Assembly: GCA_021234155.1 (NCBI GenBank)
Contig: JAJEKV010000005.1
Coordinates: 25,249,584-25,313,583, forward strand
Direction: 5' to 3'
From: Isoetes taiwanensis
Taxonomy: Eukaryota > Streptophyta > Lycopodiopsida > Isoetales > Isoetaceae
Length of the DNA: 64,000 nt
Every line of letters starts with the position of its first letter. Within the stretch, counting starts at the first letter, position 1. Below the pieces are notes generated by a model. That model was not told the DNA's origin. It worked only from the letters and a program-made list of their open reading frames with translations, and did no database searches. A program made the translations under genes and the position numbers. Positions 1 to 13,030 of this stretch are shown one piece after another.

Positions 1-696
1 AATGTGATAAAATATTAGTAACAGTGTATCTGATATGTGGAGGTAACTCTCTATTTTGTCACAAGAAAATAGATTGTCTTAGTAAAGACAAATTTAAAAT
101 TATTGTTGTGCAAGATAGTGGACACAATTCTATGTCTGGAAATGCACTCCATTCTTAAATATTCTTATCATGCTCATGTTCGTTATAGATGTCGTATTGC
201 TATAATCTTCAATGCAAGAATTTGAATGCTGGAGTCATTTCTATGAATTCTTACCATGCTCATCTTCTTCGCACATGCCAGATCTTTCAGTTTTCTCATT
301 TTTACCATTTCATGAATTTGGTCTTCCTTTATGTTCAAAATCAACAATGAATTGGATTGCGTACCTTTTGCAGGTATCCTTTGAGACTGCAAATTTGCAA
401 GGTCTTTAGAATGTATGAGGCGGTTTACAGTATGTTTCAGTGTTGGTATAAATTTTTGTCTCAGCAGCAACATCATATATCCTTAGGCGCAGCATTACAA
501 TATAATTCCACAGTTTTTGAAGGAACAAACTTTATAATTTCATCTTGGAGAACATGGATCTCAAATCCAGCAGTGACATTACAATCAGGTTTGGGGCCAA
601 CAAGATGATGATAAACTTGAGTTGAGCTTGCAGGTAGGCCACCAGTGTGCAATTCGCCAACCCCCATAGACACTGTTGAAATCTCAAGAGAAAAAG
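1..696. other. Intergenic, unassigned
   Basis: This stretch lies downstream of the ZNF830-like gene, which reads away from it on the minus strand. It contains short open frames on both strands, the longest about 97 codons, but none shows a recognisable domain. It is kept in copy 2 (55227-55900) with similar divergence. No repeat border is seen. Confidence 0.5.
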
Positions 697-1223
697 TTAT
701 GTCAAAGACTGTGAAGACCACAGGCGCTTAGCACGCCAATCAAGAAAAAGATCATCCGCATTCTCATCTTCTTCAGGATCTTCCTCCTCATTGCTTGATG
801 ATTCAACATCTGCTTCATGTTCCTGCTTTAAATTTCTATCTGCCTCATAAATAACATCTATATTAATTGTCTTGTTCTTTTTTCCTTCTGCCTTTTTCTT
901 GAACATTTCAATCTTCTCCAGGAGCTCCCTGTAATCGCATAAAGTAGAATAAGAATGCATAGGTTCGGAGCTATTCATAGCGAACTGGCCTTTGTTGAAG
1001 TTGTTCTCTTTCTTCTCTGTCTTCCAGCCTCAAACTGATAAAGCAAAATCATGAGATGTAGTCCAATACCACAGGTTCTAAGGCTGTAATATCTTTTAAA
1101 TAAAAAGTTTTTTTCCTATAACAACATGGCATGGGTAAAGTGTTCACCTCCTCTTCCTCTTCCCGATATTCAACTTCGTTCAAATCTTCCTGAATTAATT
1201 TCCGAAACTCCTTATATTCATCC
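697..1223 (-). CDS. ZNF830-like protein, C-terminal exons (copy 1)
   Basis: Two exons are visible on the minus strand. Exon A (1223-1148) begins after an AG and reads DEYKEFRKLIQEDLNEV followed by an acidic run, ending at a GT donor. Exon B (1034-697) reads EDREEREQLQQRP, then a lysine-rich coiled-coil-like stretch (LLEKIEMFKKKAEG), an acidic stretch, and ends DLFLDWRAKRL shortly before the stop. The order of DEYKEF..LIQEDL, Glu-rich, Lys-rich, acidic and terminal DWRA resembles the C-terminal half of plant zinc finger protein 830 (ABA- and ROS-sensitive 1 type), a nuclear protein linked to splicing and genome stability. The N-terminal zinc finger is not seen. Exon B needs a frame change near 950-975, so it is either broken or misread. 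Assignment is by remembered family pattern only. Confidence 0.5.
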
Positions 1224-1677
1224 CTAACAACGATACCATTAACTATATTTTAGCACCCCAGTGTAAAGAGATTGTGGATTAATAAGGAAATATAAACATA
1301 AAGGAAAACAAAAATTGGCACCAGCATTAATATCCAAAATCAAACCTATGAACAAATGGGGGGAAATTGATGAGATTATTTTCTGTATGCACATTATTTT
1401 CTATGCCATCAAGTCATCTGTAAATAACTTGCCTGTTGTCTCCTAAATTTTGTAACTAAGGTGAAAATTTGCACAATGTTGACACATGGGAGCATTCTCT
1501 CCAGTATAAATCAACAAGGTTTTTGAATGACAAACTTGACAAATCACAAAACAAGGAATATCATTTTCTTACTGAATATCATGCTTAGGAGGCTCCAGTC
1601 CACGTGCTTTATGATCTGCATCTACATTGTAAGAGAACTTTTAAGTATGTTTTCTTGAACTTCTGAATTGTTGAAGG
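1224..1677. other. Intron or intergenic sequence upstream of the ZNF830-like exons
   Basis: AT-rich sequence that would be upstream intron of the minus-strand gene if the gene is complete. I see no further exon with confidence. It is conserved in copy 2 at about 56464-56908. Confidence 0.35.
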
Positions 1678-2015
1678 ACCTGATTCAAAGCTCTCACCTT
1701 GCTAGAATTAGATTTAACCTCACAATCTGGATTTGATGCATTCTTTCAAGAATGTTATTGGCAGGTGCTCAATGATTCAACGCTCTCGCCTTGCTAGAAT
1801 TAGATTTAACCTCACAATCTAGATTTGATGCATTGTTTCAAGAATATTGTTGACATATGCTCATCATTGTAGCATTCCTTAGCATTTTTTGCAACCTGAT
1901 TCAAAGCTCTCACCTTGCTAGAATTAAATTTAACCTCACAATCTGGATTTGATGCATTCTTTCAAGAATATTGTTGGCAGGTGCTCATCATTGTAGTATT
2001 CCTCGGCATTATTTG
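1678..2015. repeat. Three-unit tandem repeat, about 100-120 bp per unit (copy 1)
   Basis: Three consecutive units share CTTGCTAGAATTAAATTTAA or its variant with AGAT in the middle, followed by CCTCACAATCTGGATTTG and TTTCAAGAAT. They start near 1678, 1781 and 1896. Units 2 and 3 also share a trailing TGCTCATCATTGTAG stretch. The array has the same number of units in copy 2 (56909-57244), so it predates the segmental duplication. Confidence 0.85.
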
Positions 2016-2704
2016 CACTCTTCAATTTTCAGAAGTGTCTAGTCATGTTTACCAAATAACAAAGATTATCTTGTGAATGTGTATGGTGGGACCAATGCTA
2101 ATGTAAATGACTACATAATCAATAATCATATGGTCAGGCAAATTGAGTATTAACGTCAAGTAAAAAAAACAATCGTTCACATCTCCTAAGAAAACAATTG
2201 ATCACATCCCTTCAACAAAAGATTTTTGCACTTAATACTAACAAACATCCATTGCATAAGTAAATCAAAGTGTAAATCATGGTCTTCAATTGTCTAATGC
2301 ATAAGTAAACATTGTCCAAAATCAAGATGTGAATTATGGGTCTCCAATACTGTAATGGATGTTACAAAGTGACTCATAATGTAGACCAAAGAAGAAAAAA
2401 GAATAAGTGCTAATGGATGTTACTAAGTGACATGTAATATAGACCCATAAGGTTCCCAAATTATCCAATTAGTAAGGTTTTGGCAAAGGTTGGGAGAGAA
2501 ATGGGGATTAGGATTTCGTGAAAGTTTTTTTCGTCTGGGTATGGTTTCATGTTACAGATTCGTGGCAGGGCTGGTCCGAGCATGGCGGGCGACTGATTCA
2601 TGGTAGTCGTACACACTATTTAGACCAAAGAAGAAAAAAGAATAAGTGGTAATGGATATTAGGAAGTGACACGTAATATAGATCCAAAACAATTACTTTC
2701 ATTG
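2016..2704. repeat. AT-rich spacer with a duplicated 65-bp block
   Basis: A block containing AGACCAAAGAAGAAAAAAGA and a following AATGGATRTTA..AAGTGACA..TAATATAGA occurs at about 2380-2450 and again at 2620-2690. No coding region is recognised. The same pair is present in copy 2 (57614-57690 and 57852-57920). Confidence 0.7.
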
Positions 2705-2905
2705 TAGTCGTACACATTATCTGGAGTTGAAAAGAATCTTAAGAGATTTCTCCTCAAAATATGACAAACATATGAGAGAACTAAAGGAATTTGAATAATT
2801 AGGTAGATTTCTCTTGGAATCTCATAGAACCTTGAGGAATTCGAGGGACCTTGGAAATTTAAGGGGATCTACACACAATCTGAGGAAATCTTGAGGACTT
2901 TGAGT
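2705..2905. repeat. Short degenerate array related to the GATTC satellite
   Basis: Read on the minus strand, this stretch is full of words such as AGATTCCAAGAG, AAGATTTCC, GGTTCTATGAG and AGATCCCCTTA. They resemble the 2.3 kb satellite at 39434-41745. The array is short and irregular and ends just before the solo LTR flank. It is conserved in copy 2 (57945-58130). Confidence 0.45.
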
Positions 2906-3065
2906 GTGGCCAGTTGGAGTCAGGCACCATTCCGACTTCACACAAATTTTTGAACCAGAAAATAAGCAGTAAAGAGAAATGTTTGCGGCGGCTTGGCCGC
3001 CGCGATAAATTTCTTGTATATATAACAGATATAACAATATATATCAATGATACTTATATTTTTAT

Positions 3066-3643
3066 TGTTACGGCACAAGCTCGGGGGAGTGGCTCAAAGG
3101 ATTTGCAGAGATGAACACAGAGGCGAAGGTGTTAGTCATATAATCTAATTAAAGGCAAGGAGATATTTTGGGAAAAAAGGCCATGCCTGTTAAAAAAAGG
3201 CTAAAGTCGCAGAGAGATCTATAAATAAAACCGAAAATTCAGTTGGGCATATTTCGGCAACCAGAGGTCGGATTGCAGCGACCTTTACCTCGTTGGAACC
3301 GGCCCGAAGTCTAGTTTCCGAATTGGGGCAGCACATATCTAGTTCATCCGTATGAGGGAGTAATGGCCGAAAAGGTGACAGGGGGTCACAAATTACTGTG
3401 GCAGCGACATCACAGGGTTGTAACCAAGTCTTTATGATCCACAGTTGATCCCAGAGAAGTTGTTCAGTTGAACAGCAGAATTCTCAGTTTTGGGAAGAGC
3501 CACAAAGATCCTTTGCAGTGTTCGCAAATCTGAGCCCGGTTGGGTGGTGAATTTGTGTCAGAAGATCCTGTTCCCGGGTTTTAGAGTTGTTTTGATTAAC
3601 CGTGTTTGACAGTTTTGCAGACAGGAAAGACCGTTTCGTATCA
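3066..3643 (+). mobile_element. Solo LTR (578 bp) flanked by TTTAT
   Basis: The LTR begins TGTTACGGCACAAGCTCGGG and ends GACCGTTTCGTATCA, so it has TG...CA termini. It is bordered by TTTAT at 3061-3065 and 3644-3648, a 5-bp target duplication. The same LTR occurs twice in copy 2 (58299-58866 and 59729-60296) at the same insertion site. No internal region or second LTR is present here. The parsimonious reading is loss of the interior by LTR-LTR recombination after the segment was duplicated. Confidence 0.92.
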
Positions 3644-3648
3644 TTTAT

Positions 3649-3896
3649 ACTTGTAAACATAATATAAGTATACATAATATACAAGTATAAGTATACTTAT
3701 ATTTTGTTACATTTTATACAAGTAATTATGTACTACAGTATACATTTAAAATAAGTCACATATACTAAAGGTAAGATGCAAAATTTCTCTGGATGATAAC
3801 AAGATATCCAAATATCAGCATATATTTTTAAGCAAAATATATATAGTGTTTTCAAAAGTTAGTTTCGAAAGTTTAGTAGAAGAGTTCGATATCGGA
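3649..3896. other. AT-rich sequence with TATAC palindromes
   Basis: The stretch next to the LTR target site is rich in GTATAC and contains the palindrome ATAAGTATACTTAT near 3689. In copy 2 a 62-bp part of it is tandemly duplicated. No gene is seen. Confidence 0.5.
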
Positions 3897-5357
3897 TTAC
3901 ATATTTTTTTCTGGCTTAATCCTGTCCTTTAAGTAGGATTCAGACAGTGTCATGTTGTTCTCAGCTTCATTGTCAGGAGATGATGCAAGATCAACAATAT
4001 CTTCTTGTGCATTTGGGACTGCTGTAATTTGAAAGGAACACAAAGTCAGAGGTGCAAAACACAAGAAAACATTCTCTAGAGTCAATGTACTATCTGGCAA
4101 GTCCAGCATCAAATTCTTGGCTGCACTACTTGGCCAAATGTAGTGCTTGACATTTTTTTCTAGTTTCACAAAAAATTTTAACAGTTAAAGTTTTAACTAT
4201 CAAATACATTGAACAAGTAATCTAACATCAAAAATACCTTTTGATTTGCCGCTCATTGGACTTCCAAAACCTTCTTCATCAGCATCCCCAGAGAGTCCCT
4301 CAATTATCAGGTCCTTGCTTATGTCACTCACAACTGCAAATTAAAATCGAATAAATAAAAGTGAACAAGAACATACAAAAATATAATAGTGCAACTCAGC
4401 AACCTCCTTTGACTGTTAATTCTTCTTGGCACTCCTTGTAACCCGCTTCCTTAATTTCCTTTCAGAAACACTACCAGGTTCTGAGGAAGGGCTATCTAAT
4501 GTTTCACGTACCACATGCTCCCTCTTGTAAGCCCTACTTGACTTTGGCTCAACTCCTGTCTCCTCTCCAGATTCTTTTGTCTCCTCTCCCGAGTCTTTAG
4601 GGATATCAAGTCGGGGAGCACTCTGTTGACTATATGGCCGAGCTCAACCCGGTAGTGCATATGGTGCTGATTCATCACACCACTGCAATTACGGTGCATG
4701 CTAGCGAGCAGTACCAAAGCATGCTAGATGCCACTTGTGATTACAATTGAGCTTCACAAGCATGTTGTACTCATCACTAAATTCTAGACCCCAAAGATCA
4801 CACTCACACCTCATTTCATTACTTCTCCTCTATGGCATCTACTAGTCAATTTGTAGTGAACTTGAGAGAAAAGGAGAGATTTCCTTCCATCCTTAAAACC
4901 TCTTCTTTGATCTTCGAAAGTCCGCCCTCTGCCTCTGCCTTCACCTCCCAAAATTTCCTCACCCTACTCACAAGGCTTTGAATATTTCTGTCAAAGGTCT
5001 ACTGTTTTTTCAATGAATCTTTGTAAGAGTCCGTAGCAAATGAAGCCCAATTAACAAGGTATTTATTTTGTTTGCTAGAGCTTTGCTTGTATGCTGCCAG
5101 GCAAAAGCCCTTGCAAACTGTGTCCTAACTTCATTGTTCACCAGTTTCTTCTGATAAACTATGTGGACGAGCTCTTCGAATTCTGCCATAAAAGCGGCTC
5201 TAACCTCTTTGATCTTCATTTTCCCATTATCTAATGGGCTACTCCAAACTTGCAACCAATCTGTCTCACTCACATCCTCGGGCTTAAGCTATTTGGGCTT
5301 TTTTCCATCTGAACACAAGCCATGAAAAGTGGCAAACTCATACTTTATTCTAGCCAT
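3897..5357 (-). CDS. Spliced gene of unknown function with a possible zinc-binding segment (copy 1)
   Basis: Minus-strand coding blocks follow one another. A probable start at 5357 reads MARIKYEFATFHGLCSDG. The next block (about 5273-5010) reads SETDWLQVWSSPLDNG and then VRTQFARAFAWQHTSKAL. Then come a Glu/Lys-rich stretch, a Cys/His segment (about 4790-4680), an Arg/Ser-rich tail ending KRVTRSAKK (near 4420), and two small exons (about 4335-4240 and 4020-3897), the last acidic. In copy 2 the Cys/His segment is more intact: VKLNCNHKWHLACFG followed by a later C and GC pair. The C-H-x3-H-x2-C spacing recalls RING-H2-like zinc binding, but this is inference. I do not recognise the family. Frames are interrupted by indels. 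The start is chosen as the first ATG of the conserved block. Confidence 0.5.
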
Positions 5358-7270
5358 CGGAAGCTGCAACATAAGTAAAAAAAAGCTTAAAATTCACGGT
5401 TAGTTACTTTTAATTAAAAAAAATTACGTCCTTGCCTTCTTTAGCGTGTAATCCATTGCCATACCAAAAAAAGCACTAAGTGCCTGATTGAATCAAGCAA
5501 GAAGTCGAGAAAATAGAACCAAAACTAAGCTCCTGAACAAATTAAGCAGACCCAATACCAAAATCGGCTTAAATTCTTTGAATTCTCGACATCATTGAAG
5601 ATCATAAGCAAGAATGATTTCGCGTGCATAACGAGGATCATCAGAACCTTTCATGAAGATTTGATGGCAGCCTTTCACTTGTACGGGCCCATGAAAGACA
5701 GAAAAGCAGTGCTCGAACGAGGTGCTGAAGACGTGCTAGAATTTCGCTTTTTTTTTTACACCACTATTAAAACAAGACCCATTATTGCGTTCGAGTAGCC
5801 TTGAAATTTGGGTGGGACTCAGTTTTTTTGTGGATCTTGAGCATTCATAATGGGTTTTGCACAAGTAACATTTGGCTTTAGAAAGAAAATTTGAATGATT
5901 TGCTTCCATTTCTAAGGTCCTTTGATAATGCCTTATTTTCTCAAAAGATTGTACATACACTTCTTTATACCTTACACTAGTGAATGTATTTTAAAGGCTC
6001 AAAGCTCTTATGACAAAGCAAAAAAGCCAGTCTTGAGCCTTCTAGGCATCTGTCTCGTGTAAATACATTTTGAAAATGACATAAGTTGCTCCACAAAATG
6101 AGTTAGAGGTATGTTTTGCAAAATCGAAGCTTAAATCAATTAAAACATGTATTGAACTTCTGTTGTCACAAATTTGCTGCAGCAAATTTGAACATCTATA
6201 ACTTCCTAACCGTAGCTCTGTTTTTGACATGTAAATACATTTTGGAAAATAAGGATAAAGAATAGCAGTAGACAAGACAGAAACTTCGGCATCATTAAAG
6301 GCCCTTTTACAGATTTCGACCTACAAGTTTACAGCTTAATTGGGCCGACATCATTTTGAATCACGTTATATCATTAAGAATAAATAGCAAAAGAGTCAAT
6401 CTAGAATACCACAACCATTCTCATAACAATAAATTGAAAGAGAAAATCAAGCAATATATCAATTCTTTGTTGCATCTTCAATGAGGCATTCAGTACCTGT
6501 AAACAGACAACTAAAGTTTAAACTTCCAAACATAGAGATGGGAAAGAGCAATGGAGCATGGCATAGAATACCTACAAATTTCCACAATACCCATACTATT
6601 AGCATTTCAAAGAGGTTGAGGGTGAGAGGTGAGGTATTGGGGGGTATTGATTGAGGTTTGAGGCTAGGTTCGATTATCTTGGGTTGGTGAAGTATTGGTG
6701 AGAAGCATATCAGTCGGAGGAAGCATGAGGCTCTACATTTACACAGTCTATATTTACACAAGTTGAGGGCCTTTCGGTTTTGCATCCGTTAGCCCTTGAT
6801 CGATCAGTGAGTAGCCTGTTTAAACAGCTACTTTTCGGGGATACGGTGGGTTACCCCTAGCGAAGATTTTTTTGTGGATTTTGCATGTGAATAATGGCCT
6901 CAATATTTTTCGACCATGCAAGCCAATGTGTGTGACGACCATATGGATATTTGTATCGAGTAGTTGCACAAGGCGGGGTTTGAACTCATAACCTTTTCGG
7001 TTACAAATCACACACATTTTCCAAGTGCACTAGCAATATTTATTAAAAGCTTTCTCATGTCTTTCTCATATGTGGGGTTATTTCCAAGAGTTTCTAGAAT
7101 ATTCTAGAACCTACATGCGCAGGCGACACTTGGCATGATCTTATCCATTGGAGTGGCACGATCCTGACCAGAACCATTCAGGCTTTGATTCCTGTTCATA
7201 TATCAGATTCTTTATCGATCTTGGCATATTTCTTCAGTATTTCTTCTATATTTTCTACGTATTTTCCTTG
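5358..7270. other. Upstream flank of the unknown gene, with a small TGAGG repeat and a perfect palindrome
   Basis: No gene is recognised. A perfect 22-bp palindrome centred on GCTGCAGC lies at 6169-6190 and is unchanged in copy 2 (62894-62915). Around 6610-6665 there is a small TGAGG(C/T)-type repeat that in copy 2 reads as clean TGAGGC units. The rest is AT-rich and conserved between the copies up to the window end. Confidence 0.45.
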
Positions 7271-9265
<1,995 letters not shown>

Positions 9266-11160
9266 ATGAAGATGGAAGCCGCCATGGATTTGATTCGAAG
9301 GATGCCGCCCACTAGCACTGATACTGCACTAGCTTCGTTGCTCATGCTCATCCCTCAATACTCATCCGACTTACCTCCAAAGTCGATCAGCCGCTGCAGG
9401 TAATAATAATAATTAATCTATTTCTTTTTGTTATTGTGGGTACAAAAGGCTAGATCTGACACGCCTAACTATAGATGATGGCGGGATGAGGAAATGCGGC
9501 AAAATACTATTCTTTGTGCGATTATAATCGCGATGGGGATTCTTACAGGTATGCCGCGCTTCAATACAACTTCGTAGTTCTGATTGCAACAGAAAGAAAT
9601 TAAACTCATGCATTAGTTTATTCTTTTGCTGCTAGGAATAAGTGGCTAGCATGGTTAGAAATTAACTCAGCAGTTTGGTGCAGGTCCTGGTCCGTACGTA
9701 TAATCCGCCATTGGAAGATGGTGCAATGCCATCACCAGAATTACGTAAACTGGAAGCTGAAGCTAATGAGGTGTTCGCTATCTACCGTGACCAGTGAGGT
9801 CCTCCCTTTCCTTCTATTGGAGTTAAGCATCAAGTTAAGGAAAAAGAAGATTTTAATATAAGTCTTCCACACAGATATTACGAAGGTGGTATCTCTTCTG
9901 TGTATATGTGGGAACCAGAAGATGGGCCGGGTTTTGCAGCCTGCTTTTGGTGAAGAAAGGTTGAAATATTATTTTTATCCATTTAATACCAATCAAGCTA
10001 ATGCAATTTGATGCTTCTGCTTTCGGAAGATGGCTCACAAACTGGAGAAGGCCGTAGAGGTCTGTTGCAGCAAGGGCTATGGATGCTGGTTCATGTAATT
10101 GAGGTGTAATGTCTTTCATTTACCAGGCCTGGTAGTGATACGGACATTGCATAGTGGTATTGCTCATTTGGTTTTGGGAGCTTATTCCATCAAATTTGTT
10201 TTGCATGGTTACTTCTTTTAGCATGAGTTCTGCAGTTTATTTGAGGTTTTGTAATTTTTATTGGAAGGTCCCTCAATTGTGTTAGTATAAAATGCCCTGA
10301 AGTGATGTCATTTTCGTGTAGGTTGGAGAAGAAGAGCAAGGCATGGTGCATTATTGTCTAATCCAGCACAGTATCGCTGTCGCTGGTTACAAATGAGAAT
10401 TCATCAGTTTCATTCAGCCTTTCTGGTTCAATTGTCCCATTGCCTTTTTTATATCTTGTTCGCTTTATCTTTTGTTAATTATGCATCTTTCTTCAATGAT
10501 CCAATCCAGTGCATTTTTTTCTTTTTTCTTTTTTTTTTGTTTCATCAAGAGGCCTTTTATTGTTCATTATATAAGAAAGGCATATGCTTTTGGAGAGCAG
10601 TCCACGGAAGCAGAGATATTGGAGACTTTTTTATACCTTAACTCAAAATTTATAATTTAAACCTTTGCATTGATAAATTCCACAAGACCCAAATAAGCTT
10701 TTATTATAGATGGCTTACATGATTGCTATTGATTGCCAATCTAACTTCAAGGCCATTCAAAGAAAAACTGTTTATCATAGTGATATCACATGCTTGATCC
10801 TTGCACTCAGAATTAATGTGTTAGGGCTTCAAATACGTATCTGTATCTTTATATACGGGAATATAGGACATTAGAAGTTGGCATTAAGTCAACTATTGAC
10901 TGTTGCTGCAGATGGAATCTGATTTGTCAATTGCTGATGGCCATTTGAGGAACATGGGGCGCATGATTGAAGAAATGGAGGGAAAACTGCGAATGGTCTT
11001 GATCAGGTATAAAAATTTCTTTCATGAAAAGATAACGCGGATGTTTCCTGACTAAGAATGCTATGTATAATTATCATAATATTTTCAAATTTTATTTAGG
11101 TCTATTTTGGGAAGACAAAGGGAAGTAATATTCACGTTAAGGGAACCCTTGACATGTTGA
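9266..11160 (+). CDS. F-actin-capping protein subunit beta
   Basis: At least eight exons follow the order of the plant CPB family. Exon 1 (start at 9266 or, more likely by family comparison, 9272) gives [13 protein letters not shown] and ends at a GT donor (9400). Later blocks give [12 protein letters not shown] (about 9510-9549), [19 protein letters not shown] with FAIYRDQ (to 9796), [20 protein letters not shown] (9876-9960), [11 protein letters not shown] with HVIEV (10030-10104), [13 protein letters not shown] and FSLSGSI (10321-10440), [20 protein letters not shown] (10912-11007), and a last exon from 11100 with VYFGKT. With the alpha subunit this protein caps actin barbed ends in the cytoplasm. 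Nearly every exon needs a one-base correction to stay in frame, for example near 9372, 9950 and 10990. This is either a decayed copy or, since all exons and most splice sites remain, a real gene with sequence errors. Confidence 0.85.
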
Positions 11161-11679
11161 CTGCAACATCTGGGCGACAGGCCAGAGTCTGCAGCAAGCT
11201 GTTGTAACAGATATCATAAGGAGTCGTTCTGGTGGCACAATGTCGAAGTTCTTAGCCCCTCTGTTGCCTGCAGAACTCAGATGTGGGTAATATATAAGAT
11301 AAAAAAAGATTTTATCATAAGGGCAAACCTTAGGGATTTATTTCTTTATTCTAAAAACTTGGAGCATGGGACGTTCATTGGGAATCTGGGGCAAGACTGA
11401 ACACCCAGAAACTAAGCTGCAGTTAGGGAATCAATGCATTTACATCTATTTGCCCACGCATCTATTTTCAAAGAGTTTAGCCTTCAAAAATTTCTATAGC
11501 TTATTTCCATTGCTTCAAGATTTAGTTTTGCTCCATTTCCATGCATACATGATAGAACGACCAAAAAAGAAATAGGAATAAAGAAAAAGGTTTGAATTGG
11601 GCCACAAAAATGGTTGAAAATTGCTCTCGGCAGACTTGTAATTATGTAGTAAGGGCCCATCTCCATTAGGGGCCTTCCT
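11161..11679. other. Downstream flank of the capping protein gene
   Basis: A possible 3' untranslated region followed by sequence that continues the internal side of the LTR-W repeat (minus). No further gene is recognised. Confidence 0.35.
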
Positions 11680-12196
11680 TTTATGAATAAGGGCTAAAAA
11701 GCAATTGAGGGAAGAATAGAAGAATAGATTTGGCAAACACAAGCGCAAAAGAAATTTTTACTCAAGATAAGGAATACAAGGAACAACAGAGTTTGAGAAT
11801 GAGTCCAACTACCCGCCAACAAAATTACAACGATGTAATCCGTTAGGAGCCTCCAAAACTCCTCGCCGCTAGTTCTTCCCTTGAACTATGATGCAATCTT
11901 TCACAGAGCCAATCTTTATGAGACAACCAATGATACTATTGCTTTCACAACATGTCTTTATAAATCACTAAGGATCCATTCTCGCCCACGCATCTATTAT
12001 TGGTTTCGCTCTTGTAATACACCCACTAAGATTAGCATCATCTATTCCTTAATCTCCTCCAATAATAGATAACCAACAATAGAGTAGCTAATTCTATATT
12101 TGATGGTGCATTATGATTGGCATGACAATAGAATAGCTAATTCTAATGCCATGGTTGTATATAAGTCTGACTTTATCATAACATTCTAACTTTTAA
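11680..12196 (-). mobile_element. LTR-W copy a (solo or truncated)
   Basis: On the minus strand this unit matches the copies at 27905-28411, 28441-28833 and 30043-30535. It begins near AAAGTTAGAATGTTATGATA and continues through AACCATGGCATTAGAATTAG, AGAATTAGCTACTCTATTA and AACAATG. It ends near a GCTTTTTAGCCCTTATTCAT block. The LTR assignment rests on the primer-site-like sequence that follows copy b. No partner LTR or target duplication was found here. Confidence 0.6.
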
Positions 12197-12832
12197 GGAT
12201 AATAACTAGTCAAAAACACTTTTGATATATATCTAAGATCATGAGCTCCATAGTTCAAAATCGCCCACCGGTGCACATGTGAAGAGCTATGGATTTATGA
12301 TGTATTTTATTGTGAATTATAACATTGGATTTACAATTGATGTCCATCTAGGGTGCAAATATCCTTGCTTCCTAGTTTTGGGGATTGTCAGGTGAATCAC
12401 TCCTCCGCTGAATCACTAACTCCTCCTGAACCGGATCCGCTCCCGAGGCCCCAAGATTGCATTCGACGCCGTCAGTGTACCTTCCATGGATCCCAACCAT
12501 CCGCTCAGAGGGTCCATCCCGGGCCGCCTCGCTTTATACCTTCCTGGAATCACATTCGAAAATACCACGACGTAATCATCGCCTTTTATTCCACGCGACG
12601 GAATCACCATTCCAAATATCCAAGAAAATTCAAAATTTTTGACGCCCCGCTTTTTCTCGAGAACTAGTGCTCCGCTTATGGCGGCTTACTCCATGCCGCA
12701 TAGATGGAGATTAATCGCTTCATCAATGGAGCTTTAATCCAGATTAAATTTTAGTAGAGGTCGATGGCTCCTTTTTATTCTAACTCTTTTTTTCGCCGTC
12801 ACCCTACCCTAGTTGGGCGCCTAAGCTTTGCA
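12197..12832. other. Unassigned, partly GC-richer sequence
   Basis: Open frames on both strands at 12353-12667 are short and show no domain. The stretch lies between LTR-W copy a and the cold-shock-domain remnant. It may include the 5' flank of that remnant. Confidence 0.35.
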
Positions 12833-13030
12833 ATGGCTGATTCAGTCGCCAGATCCCGAGGCGAAGAACACCGAAAGGTGAAGTGATTCAACAAAGACGC
12901 AAAAGGCTTTGATTCATAACTCCTGACGACGAAGGAGAAGATCTGTTTGTGCATCAAACATCGATTCATGCGCGGATGGGTTCCGGGTCACGAAAAAGAC
13001 GGGCGACCAGGAGTTCTTGGTAGATCGTAT
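12833..13030 (+). pseudogene. Cold-shock-domain protein remnant
   Basis: From an ATG at 12833 the frames give MADSVARSRGEEHRKVK, then a TGA where the family has Trp (VKWF), then FNKDAKGF. After a one-base shift follow FITPDDEGEDLFVHQTSIHA and another shift to GFRVTKK. The order VKWFN..KGFGFI..DDG..DLFVH..SI is the nucleic-acid-binding core of plant cold-shock/glycine-rich proteins, RNA chaperones of nucleus and cytoplasm. No intron is seen. The glycine-rich and CCHC zinc-knuckle region expected downstream was not recognised. One TGG-to-TGA change and at least two indels make it non-functional as read. Confidence 0.72.

Larger units (their letters stand above)
1..7270. repeat. Segmental duplication, copy 1
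   Basis: The whole stretch recurs in the same orientation at 55227-64000, line after line, with scattered small differences. Base 1 aligns with 55227 and 7270 aligns with the last base of the window, so both outer borders of the repeated unit are unresolved. The main structural difference is an LTR insertion: a solo LTR here against a two-LTR element in copy 2. Small differences cluster around CAG and CTG words. The segment carries two minus-strand gene remnants. It could be a real dispersed duplication or two haplotypes joined in one contig; the sequence alone cannot decide. Confidence 0.93.

Noticed and set aside
3484-3684. 66-codon minus frame, repeated at 60137-60337
   Set aside because: It lies within the LTR and its flank; repetition reflects LTR copies, not gene conservation.
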